Of a DNA stretch of 23,872 nucleotides, positions 7,182 through 13,996 are shown piece after piece. Position numbers and translations under genes: made by a program. The stretch's first letter is position 1. The number at the start of each line of letters is the position of its first letter. The notes beneath the pieces are model-generated. The model saw nothing but the letters and a program-made list of their open reading frames with translations, searched no databases and was not told the DNA's origin. Location of the stretch: assembly GCA_964581365.1 (NCBI GenBank), contig CAZOOF010000033.1:1-23872 (forward strand). The letters run 5' to 3'. The stretch is from JAITWN01 sp964581365. Lineage in GTDB: Bacteria > Pseudomonadota > Gammaproteobacteria > SZUA-140.

Positions 7182-8141
7182 ATGGACATCTTCGAGCATG
7201 CGAGAACCCATCACCGCCGCGCCGTGGAGTTGCTCTCCGCGCTGCGATCGGTGGACGATCCCGCAGTGTGCCGGGAAACATTCTCTCGCCTGCAGGACGA
7301 ACTGCGCACGCATGAGTGGATCGAGACCGGTCTGCTCTATCCCGCGCTGCGCGAGAAGGCGCACATGCCGGTGGAGATCGGTGGGCTGCTGGGCGAGCAC
7401 ACGCGGATCAAGGCGATGTGCGCGCGCATGTCGGCGACACAGCCCTGCGGTGAGCAATGGCGCGAAGCGCTTGATGCACTGGCCTCCAGTCTCGGTCGCC
7501 ACGTGGCCGGCGAGGAGGAAGAGATTTTTCCGCGGGCGCGTGACATGGTGGACGATGTCACGCTCGATGAAATTTCCGCGGCCGCCGATCATGCCGCCGC
7601 GGATGCGGACTCAAGGAAGGGGAAGCCAATGAAGGAGCAAGCGCAGGATCCGTCTGCTGCGGTGCGGCAACCCGCCCGCGAGCTCGGCGCGAGTGTGGGG
7701 CGCATGCGCGAGGATGCGGAACGCAGCTTCTACTCGCTGATCTCCAGACAGGGACGCATGGTGGCCGGGCGGGGGCACGAGATCGCCGCGGCACTGCGTG
7801 AAGCGGGCGAGAATCTGCGGCATCGCGATTCCGGCGATGGGGTTGCCGGCTATGTCGTCGAGGCCGCTGACGGCCTGGATGAATGGATGAAGCGGCTCGA
7901 GCAGGAGGACCCCGGCCAGCTGTTTGCCGCGCTCGACGACGCAGCGCGGCGCCGGCCCGCCGTCGTATTCGGCGGCGCACTGGGCATCGGCTTCCTGCTG
8001 TCCCGCTTCATGCGGAGTTCTGGCGAGCGGGCGTTGTCATCGGACGAGGAGAGTCCTGCGGCCTGGGGCGCGGGGTATGAGCGCGTCGATGAGCCTCTCG
8101 GTGTGGAGGCTGGTATGAGGAATCCCGGGAGAGAGCCATGA
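7182..8141 (+). CDS. Hemerythrin HHE-domain protein fused to a membrane-anchored tail
   Basis: The start is ATG 7182 (MDIFEHARTHHRRAVELL) with GAGG about 5 bases upstream; the frame runs back to 7134 without family resemblance. Residues 1-130 form an HHE-type four-helix domain with candidate iron ligands H10/H11, H44, E48, H73, H107 and E111; such domains bind a di-iron centre and sense or bind oxygen or NO. Residues 150-319 are a different, mostly helical segment with one hydrophobic helix (PAVVFGGALGIGFLLSRFM) near the C-terminus, resembling YqjD/ElaB-like membrane anchors. The parts join at an internal ATG (7629) that has its own strong ribosome binding site, so this may be two genes fused by loss of a stop codon. 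The stop overlaps the next gene as ATGA. The specific function is unknown; a stress role is inferred from the neighbours. Confidence 0.8.
   Translation: MDIFEHARTHHRRAVELLSALRSVDDPAVCRETFSRLQDELRTHEWIETGLLYPALREKAHMPVEIGGLLGEHTRIKAMCARMSATQPCGEQWREALDALASSLGRHVAGEEEEIFPRARDMVDDVTLDEISAAADHAAADADSRKGKPMKEQAQDPSAAVRQPARELGASVGRMREDAERSFYSLISRQGRMVAGRGHEIAAALREAGENLRHRDSGDGVAGYVVEAADGLDEWMKRLEQEDPGQLFAALDDAARRRPAVVFGGALGIGFLLSRFMRSSGERALSSDEESPAAWGAGYERVDEPLGVEAGMRNPGREP
7613..7631 (+). promoter_or_regulatory. Strong in-frame internal ribosome binding site and start
   Basis: AAGGAAGGGG (7613-7622) precedes an ATG at 7629-7631 with 6 bases of spacing, in frame with the hemerythrin gene. Initiation here would give a separate protein of 170 residues (7629-8141) that holds the membrane-anchored tail. 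The signal is stronger than the binding site of the upstream start. Confidence 0.6.
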
Positions 8142-8560
8142 GTCGAGTGATGGACGAAGAATCGCGACGGATCGAACGCGCGGAAGGCGGGGGGCTAGGG
8201 GAGCTGGTATCCGATCTCCTGCGCCATGGCGTGACCCTGATACAGAACGAGCTGCAGCTGGCGAAGGCCGAGCTGTCGGCCAAGAGGTCACAGGCAGGCG
8301 CTGGCGCAACCTCGCTGGTGCTGGCGGCGATCTTCGGCAACGCCGCGCTCATCATCCTGCTCGCTGCAGCGACCCTGGGGCTCGCCGAGCTGGTGGAAGG
8401 GTGGCTGGCGGCGCTCATCGTCGGTGCGGCGGCGGCTATCGTCGCCTTCGTGTTCTTCGCCGTGGGAAGAAACAAGCTGCGCACAGACAGGCTGGCGCCG
8501 CGCGCCAGTGTCGAATCGCTGCGCGAAGACGCGCGTGTGCTTGGAGGACATCTGCGATGA
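8138..8560 (+). CDS. YqjE-like holin-superfamily membrane protein
   Basis: This 140-residue inner-membrane protein has an amphipathic N-terminal region (LGELVSDLLRHGVTLIQNELQLAKAELSAK) and two hydrophobic helices at about 57-82 and 88-110, followed by a basic tail. This is the pattern of the holin superfamily III / YqjE family, whose members in bacterial stress clusters are not phage lysis proteins. GGGAGAGAG lies just before the ATG. It overlaps the preceding gene by ATGA and the following gene by ATGA, so the three are translated as one unit. The molecular role is unknown; an envelope or osmotic stress role is inferred from related E. coli yqjD-yqjE clusters. Confidence 0.8.
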   Translation: MSRVMDEESRRIERAEGGGLGELVSDLLRHGVTLIQNELQLAKAELSAKRSQAGAGATSLVLAAIFGNAALIILLAAATLGLAELVEGWLAALIVGAAAAIVAFVFFAVGRNKLRTDRLAPRASVESLREDARVLGGHLR

Positions 8561-9441
8561 GGGCGGATCACGAGGATCTGAGAGCACCGAACGATGCCGA
8601 TGTGTACGAAGCGGAGCGCTATGTCGAAGCCAGTCGCGCTGCGCTCGACGACACCCTGCAGCGGCTGCGGCAGCGCCTGTCAGTGGAAGGCATCGCCGAT
8701 TCCGCGCTCGACAGCCTGCGCCATGGCAGCGGGGCCCGGTATGCCCGGAATCTCAGGGAATCGGTCGTGCGCAATCCGCTGCCGGTTACGGTCAGCGTGC
8801 TGGGGATGGTATGGACTGCGCTCGCTGAGCGGTATCCGCCAGGCGATGCCGGCAGCAGCAGGCTGATGCAGCGCTCGAAGGAGGTTGGCACGGAAGGCGC
8901 GGGCCGTCTGCGCAGCGGCGCGCAGGGCTTGATGGAGCAGGGGCGCAGCGGCGTTCATGCGGCTCAATCCCGGATGCATCAGTGGCAGGACGCCGCGGTG
9001 CAGCGCTCGCAGGAATCCGCGCGGCGGGTCAGAAACTTTTCGCACGAGCATCCCCTGATCATTGCCGGCGCCGGCCTCACCATGGGCGCAGTCATCGCGG
9101 CCCTGCTTCCGCCCACGCGAGCAGAGGACCGGCGATTGGGGGGTGTGCGCGACGCCATGCTCGAAGAGGTGCAGAGCGGAATGGAGGCTGGCCGAAGGGA
9201 TGAGCGACGGGTTAGCGAACGGCCGTCCGAAGCCGGGCCGGGAAAAGTAGAGCCACAAATGGATGTGAGCGAGCAGACGCCGGCGGCGGAACGGCGGCCG
9301 GCCGAGGCCGTCGCTTATCCTCCGCGTCAGGAAGCCCTCGAAGAGAGGGCTGGCCGTATCGACGTGCCGGTCGGTTCGGATCAGGGACCGGAGGCGCAGG
9401 CGCCGCCTGCGCCCGGCAGTCAGGATGAAATGCGTCCATGA
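8557..9441 (+). CDS. DUF3618-like membrane protein
   Basis: The start ATG 8557 overlaps the previous stop and follows GGAGG with about 9 bases of spacing; the longer open frame back to 8401 lies inside the upstream gene. The protein is 294 residues. Residues 20-60 (EASRAALDDTLQRLRQRL and what follows) resemble the DUF3618 helix. Hydrophobic segments lie at about 73-90 and 165-184 (HPLIIAGAGLTMGAVIAALL), the latter similar in style to the YqjD-type anchor. The region between is a charged, probably coiled helical stretch. The last 100 residues are rich in E, P, R and A with no structured motif. It ends the cluster, just before a strong hairpin. Function unknown. Confidence 0.75.
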   Translation: MRADHEDLRAPNDADVYEAERYVEASRAALDDTLQRLRQRLSVEGIADSALDSLRHGSGARYARNLRESVVRNPLPVTVSVLGMVWTALAERYPPGDAGSSRLMQRSKEVGTEGAGRLRSGAQGLMEQGRSGVHAAQSRMHQWQDAAVQRSQESARRVRNFSHEHPLIIAGAGLTMGAVIAALLPPTRAEDRRLGGVRDAMLEEVQSGMEAGRRDERRVSERPSEAGPGKVEPQMDVSEQTPAAERRPAEAVAYPPRQEALEERAGRIDVPVGSDQGPEAQAPPAPGSQDEMRP

Positions 9442-9459
9442 TGTGACGCTGGCGGGAAA

Positions 9460-9486
9460 CGCGCGGCCTGCGTGTCAGGCCGCGCG
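9460..9486. terminator. Strong bidirectional hairpin terminator
   Basis: CGCGCGGCCTG (9460-9470) and its exact complement (9476-9486) form an 11-bp perfect stem with a 5-base loop, between the convergent DUF3618 gene and the PEP-CTERM gene. Only TTT follows on the minus strand and no T-run on the plus strand, so it may act with Rho or protect 3' ends. Confidence 0.65.
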
Positions 9487-9500
9487 GTCCTATACCCCGC

Positions 9501-10109
9501 TCAGGCGCTATGCGGGATGCGGCGAGAGCGCCGCGCGGCGATCCCCAGCAATCCCAGCGACGCCAGCATCAGGCTCATGGTCGCCGGTTCGGGCACGGAA
9601 GTCGTGGTGAATGGGGTGTCGCCGACGATGCCGTAAAGATTGACGTGCGAGAGCCCGCCGCCTCTTCCGAACATGTTCACAAACTCCCAGGTGCCGGCAC
9701 TGACCGTGGGCAGGAGTTCGTAGACAAACCACATGTCGGGCTGATTGCCGGTGCCGAACTTGAAGCCAATGGCGCCGAACTCATAGGTATCCCAGAAATT
9801 CTCGTCGAAGCTCCAGGTTCCCTGTCCCTTGCTATTGCCGCTGCCCTGGGTGTAGGCGATGCTGAATGGATTATTGCCGTCCGATTTGCCGACGAGCTCA
9901 TAAGAATCGCCGACCCCGGTCAGGAACGGATCATTCGCCTGATTGCCGTTGATATTGCCAATGCCCGATGCGAGACAGGCAGCTGCCTGGCTGTCATCCA
10001 GGAACATGTGATTGACAGCGGGGTTATGGCAAAGGATCGGAGCCGCCTGCGAATTGGCGAAGCACGCCAGTCCGGCAATGAAAACTGCAGAGAGGAGTCC
10101 TTTGGTCAT
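9501..10109 (-). CDS. PEP-CTERM sorting-domain exported protein
   Basis: The 202-residue protein has a signal peptide (MTKGLLSAVFIAGLACFANS, probable cleavage after the AxA-like SQA at 20-22) and a C-terminal sorting signal: VPEP at 172-175, a hydrophobic helix and an RRSRR basic tail. PEP-CTERM proteins are cut by exosortase and usually released or attached to exopolysaccharide. The central part is rich in G, N, S and aromatic residues with no enzyme motif; two cysteines (27 and 44) might pair. A GAGG lies 5 bases before the ATG. Neither exosortase nor polysaccharide genes are in the window. The upstream region is AT-richer than the neighbours. The exact function is unknown. Confidence 0.88.
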   Translation of the reverse strand: MTKGLLSAVFIAGLACFANSQAAPILCHNPAVNHMFLDDSQAAACLASGIGNINGNQANDPFLTGVGDSYELVGKSDGNNPFSIAYTQGSGNSKGQGTWSFDENFWDTYEFGAIGFKFGTGNQPDMWFVYELLPTVSAGTWEFVNMFGRGGGLSHVNLYGIVGDTPFTTTSVPEPATMSLMLASLGLLGIAARRSRRIPHSA

Positions 10110-10418
10110 ATTTGCCTCGGCTGAATTATTTTTGAAGCTTCCTAATTCTAACCTCGACGACGAAAAATTGACACAAATGAAAGTATTTATGAATCAATGG
10201 GGAGATGCTGGTGTTTGAGGGCGATTCGAGAATGGCGGCGTGCTCATGGCGTTCGGGTGAGTCTGGCAGCAGCGAACCAGCCGGCGCATCATCGTGTTTT
10301 TTCAGTGGATGCCGCACACGGTTATTGTGCAGCTGACACGACGGGAGAGGGAAGTTACGCGAAATTTACGTAGATGAGGCTGAGCAGTGGAGCGGGGCGT
10401 GTAACTTACTGATATACT
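10110..10418. other. Gene-free stretch between PEP-CTERM gene and tRNA-Glu
   Basis: About 310 bases without a convincing gene. The part next to the PEP-CTERM start is AT-rich and should hold its promoter. On the plus strand a perfect -35 hexamer TTGACA stands at 10168-10173, with TATGAAT too close downstream (14-15 bases), so the promoter is doubtful. A small stem GCACA/TGTGC (10314-10330) is present. No sigma-54 type -24/-12 site was found by eye. A 63-codon minus frame (10126-10317) has no recognisable similarity and is not called. Confidence 0.4.
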
Positions 10419-10494
10419 TGGCGCTCCCTAGGGGAATCGAACCCCTGTTCCCGCCGTGAGAGGGCGGTGTCCTAGGCCGCTAGACGAAGGGAGC
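10419..10494 (-). tRNA. tRNA-Glu, anticodon CUC
   Basis: Read on the minus strand, the 76-base sequence matches bacterial tRNA-Glu closely: acceptor stem GCTCCCT/AGGGAGC, D arm TCGTCTAGCGGCCTAGGA, anticodon stem CCGCC/GGCGG and T arm with GGTTCGATTCC. The 3' CCA is encoded. The anticodon loop is CTCTCAC, giving anticodon CTC (10458-10460), which reads the GAG codon. A second tRNA-Glu with UUC must exist elsewhere to read GAA. It is divergent from pcnB. Confidence 0.97.
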
Positions 10495-10544
10495 CAGACA
10501 CGAAAACGGCACCCTGGCAGTAGGCCGGACGCCGAATTTCGGCT

Positions 10545-10572
10545 ATTATACGGCTCTTCCGCGAATGTACAA
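10545..10572 (-). promoter_or_regulatory. Putative tRNA-Glu promoter
   Basis: On the minus strand TATAAT (10545-10550) is a perfect -10 element; TTGTAC (10567-10572) is a possible -35 element with 16 bases between. The tRNA would have a leader of about 45 bases. On the plus strand the same bases read TATTAT (10544-10549), a possible -10 for pcnB, although no good -35 was found for it. Confidence 0.5.
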
Positions 10573-10603
10573 GCTGTTGAAAACAATTTAAGAATAAAGT
10601 TTC

Positions 10604-10617
10604 AGGGAACCGCCATC
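10604..10617 (+). promoter_or_regulatory. Ribosome binding site and AUC start of pcnB
   Basis: AGGGA (10604-10608) stands 6 bases before ATC (10615-10617), which would begin the PcnB protein as M-S-N-P-L-V-I. The only standard start in this frame before the conserved domain is a GTG at 10456, inside the tRNA-Glu gene. This decides the start by exclusion. Confidence 0.6.
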
Positions 10618-11928
10618 AGCAATCCTCTCGTAATAACCCGCTCGCAACACACCATTTCCCGAGCCGGTATCAGTGAGAATGCGCTCAAAGTACTGTATCG
10701 GCTCAAAGAGGCCGGGTACGCGGCGTATCTCGTCGGCGGCTGCGTGCGCGACATGCTGCTCGGTCGCGAACCGAAAGACTTCGATGTGTCCACCAACGCC
10801 AAGCCCGAGGAGGTTCGCCAGCTGTTCCGCAACTGCCGCCTCATCGGCCGCCGCTTCCGCCTGGCGCATGTTCATTTTGGGCGTGAAATCATCGAGGTTG
10901 CGACTTTCCGCGCGCTGCATTCCGATGCCGATGACAGCGAAGAGCGGCTGATCGAGAATGGACGCATCATTCGCGATAATGTCTACGGCACGATCGAGGA
11001 AGATGCCTGGCGGCGTGATTTCACGGTCAACGCGCTTTACTACAACATCAGCGATTTCAGTGTCGTCGATTACGTCGGCGGGATGGAGGATCTGCGAGCC
11101 GGAGTGCTCCGTCTCATCGGCGATGCGGAGACCCGTTATCGCGAGGATCCGGTGCGCATGCTGCGCGCCGTGCGGTTTGCGGTCAAGCTCGGCTTTCGGA
11201 TCCATCCGGATTCCGAAGCGCCCCTGTTCGAGCTGGCGCCTCTGCTGGCGAGTATTTCGCCGGCGCGACTCTACGAAGAGGTGCTGAAGCTGTTTCTCGG
11301 CGGCGTCGCTGCCCAGACGTTTGAGGCACTGCGGCACTATCGGCTGTTCGAGCATCTGTTCCCGGTTACCGAGAGAGTGCTTTCCGAGCTGCGCGAAGGC
11401 CCCGAGCTGGAGCTGCTCAATCGCGCGCTTGCCAATACCGACACCCGTATCGCCGAGGACAAGCCGGTCACGCCGGCCTTCCTGTATGCGGCGCTGCTGT
11501 GGGGTCCGGTCCGCATGCGCATCGCGGAGCTGCAGGCCAGCGGCATGGCCGAGATGCCTGCCCTCCAGCAGGCGAGCCGGGAAGTATTTGAGGAGCAGAG
11601 CCGGCATGCAATTCTGCCGCGCCGCTTTTCGACGCAGATGCGGGAAATCTGGCTGCTGCAGCCGCGTTTGCAGCGCAATACCGGGAAGCGGGCGGCGCGC
11701 ATGCTGGAGCATCCGCGGTTTCGCGCGGCCTATGACTTCCTGTTGCTGCGCGCCGCGGCCGGCGAGCCGGTCGGCGAGCTGGCGGACTGGTGGACAAAGT
11801 TCCAGGAGACCGACGAGCAGGGGCGGGCGGCGCTCGCCGCTCCGGTTGCGCCGTCTGCGGAGCGGCGTCCGCGCCGGCGCCGGCGTCGCAAAACGCGCAA
11901 GCCCCCGCAGCAGGATGCGGCGAGCTGA
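10615..11928 (+). CDS. pcnB: Poly(A) polymerase I
   Basis: PcnB adds poly(A) tails to RNA 3' ends, marking them for decay and controlling some plasmid copy numbers. From the AUC start the protein is 437 residues. The nucleotidyltransferase fold is clear: LVGGCVRDMLLGREPKDFDVSTNA, with the metal-binding aspartates D55 and D57. The RRDFTVNALYYNI, REDPVRMLRAVRFAVKLGF and PARLYEEVLKLF segments follow, and the basic C-terminal tail (RRPRRRRRRKTRK) is typical of PAP I rather than tRNA CCA-adding enzyme. The frame is open back to 10456, but that part overlaps the tRNA-Glu gene antisense and lacks any ATG, TTG or CTG. E. coli pcnB also uses a poor start (AUU). folK follows after about 60 bases. Confidence 0.93.
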   Translation: MSNPLVITRSQHTISRAGISENALKVLYRLKEAGYAAYLVGGCVRDMLLGREPKDFDVSTNAKPEEVRQLFRNCRLIGRRFRLAHVHFGREIIEVATFRALHSDADDSEERLIENGRIIRDNVYGTIEEDAWRRDFTVNALYYNISDFSVVDYVGGMEDLRAGVLRLIGDAETRYREDPVRMLRAVRFAVKLGFRIHPDSEAPLFELAPLLASISPARLYEEVLKLFLGGVAAQTFEALRHYRLFEHLFPVTERVLSELREGPELELLNRALANTDTRIAEDKPVTPAFLYAALLWGPVRMRIAELQASGMAEMPALQQASREVFEEQSRHAILPRRFSTQMREIWLLQPRLQRNTGKRAARMLEHPRFRAAYDFLLLRAAAGEPVGELADWWTKFQETDEQGRAALAAPVAPSAERRPRRRRRRKTRKPPQQDAAS

Positions 11929-11988
11929 TGTCGCGGCCCTGGCCGGGGTTATACTGACGCAGTGGTCTGCGTGAACAGTCGAATTTCC

Positions 11989-12525
11989 ATGTCCGAGCGC
12001 CCCGATTCTCCGCTGTGCCAGTCCGAATCCGAAGCGCGCGCCTACATCGGGATCGGCAGCAACCTCGACGACCCGGTGGAGCAGGTGCGACGCGCCGTGG
12101 CCGCGATGCGGGCGCTGCCGCACACTCGCCTGGTACGGCTGTCATCGCTTTATCGAAGCGCGCCCCTCGGCAATGCCGATCAGCCCGACTATATCAATGC
12201 CGTGGCGGTTCTCGACACGCGGCTTGACGCCAGGCAGTTGCTGGCCGCCCTGCATGAGATCGAGGCTGTTCACGGTCGCGATCGAAGCGCCGGCCGCTGG
12301 GCGTCGCGCACCCTCGATCTCGATCTGCTCGTGTACGGCACGGAGCGACATGAGGCCGCGGATCTCACCGTGCCTCACCCCCGCATTGCCGAGCGCGAGT
12401 TTGTGCTTCATCCGCTGCATGAGGTTGCGCCGGAGCTCGACATTCCCGGGCTGGGACCGGTAGCCGAACAGGCCCGCCGCTGTGCGCTGCGCGGTCTGGT
12501 GCGCCTCACGGAATCCCCGGCATGA
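11989..12525 (+). CDS. folK: HPPK: 2-amino-4-hydroxy-6-hydroxymethyldihydropteridine diphosphokinase
   Basis: FolK transfers pyrophosphate from ATP to 6-hydroxymethyl-dihydropterin in folate synthesis. The 178-residue protein shows YIGIGSNLDDP, LYRSAPLGNADQPDYINAV, the magnesium-binding TLDLDLL and the closing VPHPRIAEREFVLHPLHEV. The ATG at 11989 (MSERPDSPL) is chosen; a GTG at 11962 would add nine residues. Neither start has a good ribosome binding site. The stop overlaps the next start as ATGA. Confidence 0.94.
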   Translation: MSERPDSPLCQSESEARAYIGIGSNLDDPVEQVRRAVAAMRALPHTRLVRLSSLYRSAPLGNADQPDYINAVAVLDTRLDARQLLAALHEIEAVHGRDRSAGRWASRTLDLDLLVYGTERHEAADLTVPHPRIAEREFVLHPLHEVAPELDIPGLGPVAEQARRCALRGLVRLTESPA

Positions 12526-13196
12526 GCGGCGAGAAGCGTCACGACTATATCGTCGTCGAGGGCCCGATCGGCGTCGGCAAGACCAGCCTGGCGCGCCGCC
12601 TTGCGACCACCTTTGAAACCGAGCTGCTGTTGGAGGGCGCGGACGAAAACCCGTTCCTCGAGCGTTTCTATCGCAACCCGCGCGAAGCCGCCCTGCCGAC
12701 GCAGCTGTATTTTCTCTTTCAGCGCGCCCGGCAGATGCAGGCACTGCGCCAGGGTGACATCTTCCGGCCGGTGCGCGTGGCCGACTTCCTGATGGAGAAG
12801 GATCGGTTGTTTGCCGGGCTGACTCTCGACGATGAGGAGCTCAAGCTCTACGAGCAGGTCTATGCTCAGATGACGCTCGATGTGCCAACGCCGGATCTGG
12901 TGATCTATCTGCAGGCACCGGTCGACGTGCTGCGCAACCGTGTGCGGACGCGGGGCATCCCTCACGAGCAGCTCATGGACCAGCTGTATCTGGAAAAGGT
13001 CGTCGATGCCTACGCGCGCCTGTTTCACTACTACGATGCGGCGCCCTTGCTGATCGTCAATGCCGCGTCCATCGATCCGCTGCACAACGAGGACGACTAC
13101 GAGGCGCTGCTCGCCTGCATTCGCGGCATCAGCAGCGGGCGGCACTACTTCAATCCGGCGCCATCGGTGCTGCAGAACCCGAGGTCACGCCCATGA
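12522..13196 (+). CDS. Deoxynucleoside kinase family protein
   Basis: A 224-residue P-loop kinase of the deoxynucleoside (dAdo/dGuo/dCyd) kinase family, which phosphorylates deoxynucleosides for salvage. The Walker A motif GPIGVGKT is at residues 14-21, and DENPFLERFYRNP and LPTQLYFLFQRARQM follow. The region ADFLMEKDRLFAG contains the catalytic neighbourhood, and LRNRVRTRG with the following helix forms the arginine lid. Both ends overlap neighbours by ATGA (folK and panB), which indicates a coupled operon. The nucleoside preference cannot be read from sequence, so no gene symbol is given. It often sits between folK and panB in related bacteria, but its tie to these pathways is not clear. 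Confidence 0.85.
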   Translation: MSGEKRHDYIVVEGPIGVGKTSLARRLATTFETELLLEGADENPFLERFYRNPREAALPTQLYFLFQRARQMQALRQGDIFRPVRVADFLMEKDRLFAGLTLDDEELKLYEQVYAQMTLDVPTPDLVIYLQAPVDVLRNRVRTRGIPHEQLMDQLYLEKVVDAYARLFHYYDAAPLLIVNAASIDPLHNEDDYEALLACIRGISSGRHYFNPAPSVLQNPRSRP

Positions 13197-13996
13197 CAGA
13201 CAAGCCGGTCAGCCTGGCCTCCCTGCGCGCGATGAAGGAGCGCGGAGAGAAGATCGCCTGCCTCACCGCCTACGACGCCAGCTTCGCTCGCGTGCTCGAC
13301 GGCGCCGGAGTCGAGGTGCTGCTGGTTGGTGATTCGCTTGGCAATGTGGTGCAGGGCCATGGCACTACCTTGCCGGTGACGCTGGATCAGATGGTCTACC
13401 ACACCGCCTGCGTCACCCGCGGCAGGCGCCGCGCGCTGGTGATGAGTGATCTGCCTTTCGCCAGTGATGTCACGCCGCTGCGCGCGCTCGACAGCGCCGC
13501 GCGGCTGATGGCGGAGGGCGGCGCGCAGATGGTGAAAATCGAGGGCGGACGGATCATCGCCGAAACGGTGCGGACACTCAGCGAACGCGGTCTGCCGGTT
13601 TGCGGGCATCTGGGTCTGTTGCCTCAGTCGGTGCACAAGAGCGGTTATCGGGTGCAGGGCCGTGACGCCGAAGGCGCGGCCAGGCTGCTTGCCGAGGCGC
13701 GGGAGCTGGAGGAGGCGGGAGCGGACATGCTGCTGCTCGAGTGTGTTCCGGCCGGGCTGGCGGCAGAGATCAGCCGGAATGCCGATGTGCCAGTGATCGG
13801 TATCGGCGCCGGACTGGACTGTGACGGACAGGTTCTGGTGCTCTATGACGTGCTTGGTATCACCCCCGGAAAACGACCGAGTTTCTCCGCCGATTTCCTG
13901 ACTGGCGCCGCCGGCGGCATCGCGGCAGCGGCACAGGCCTATGTGCAGGCAGTGAAGCAGGGCGCTTTCCCTGCGCCGGAGCACGTGCTGGCATGA
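13193..13996 (+). CDS. panB: 3-methyl-2-oxobutanoate hydroxymethyltransferase
   Basis: PanB makes ketopantoate from 2-oxoisovalerate and methylene-tetrahydrofolate, the first step of pantothenate synthesis. The 267-residue protein carries TAYDASFARVLDGAGVEVLLVGDSLGNV (metal-binding GDS region), MVKIEGG, GHLGLLPQSVHKSGY and the catalytic glutamate in MLLLECVP. The ATG overlaps the preceding stop by four bases and has GAGG 8 bases upstream. Its folate cofactor links it to folK upstream. The stop overlaps panC. Confidence 0.97.
   Translation: MTDKPVSLASLRAMKERGEKIACLTAYDASFARVLDGAGVEVLLVGDSLGNVVQGHGTTLPVTLDQMVYHTACVTRGRRRALVMSDLPFASDVTPLRALDSAARLMAEGGAQMVKIEGGRIIAETVRTLSERGLPVCGHLGLLPQSVHKSGYRVQGRDAEGAARLLAEARELEEAGADMLLLECVPAGLAAEISRNADVPVIGIGAGLDCDGQVLVLYDVLGITPGKRPSFSADFLTGAAGGIAAAAQAYVQAVKQGAFPAPEHVLA

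Noticed and set aside
8138..8560. Holin-type gene as a sign of a prophage
   Set aside because: No lysin, structural or integrase genes are nearby, and the protein fits the YqjE-like chromosomal family in a stress cluster.
10126..10317. 63-codon minus-strand frame in the gap before tRNA-Glu
   Set aside because: No similarity recognised, no good ribosome binding site, and it covers the presumed promoter region of the PEP-CTERM gene.
10588..12123. Minus-strand open frame of 511 codons opposite pcnB and folK
   Set aside because: Antisense shadow of two clear genes; no domain or motif seen in the translation.
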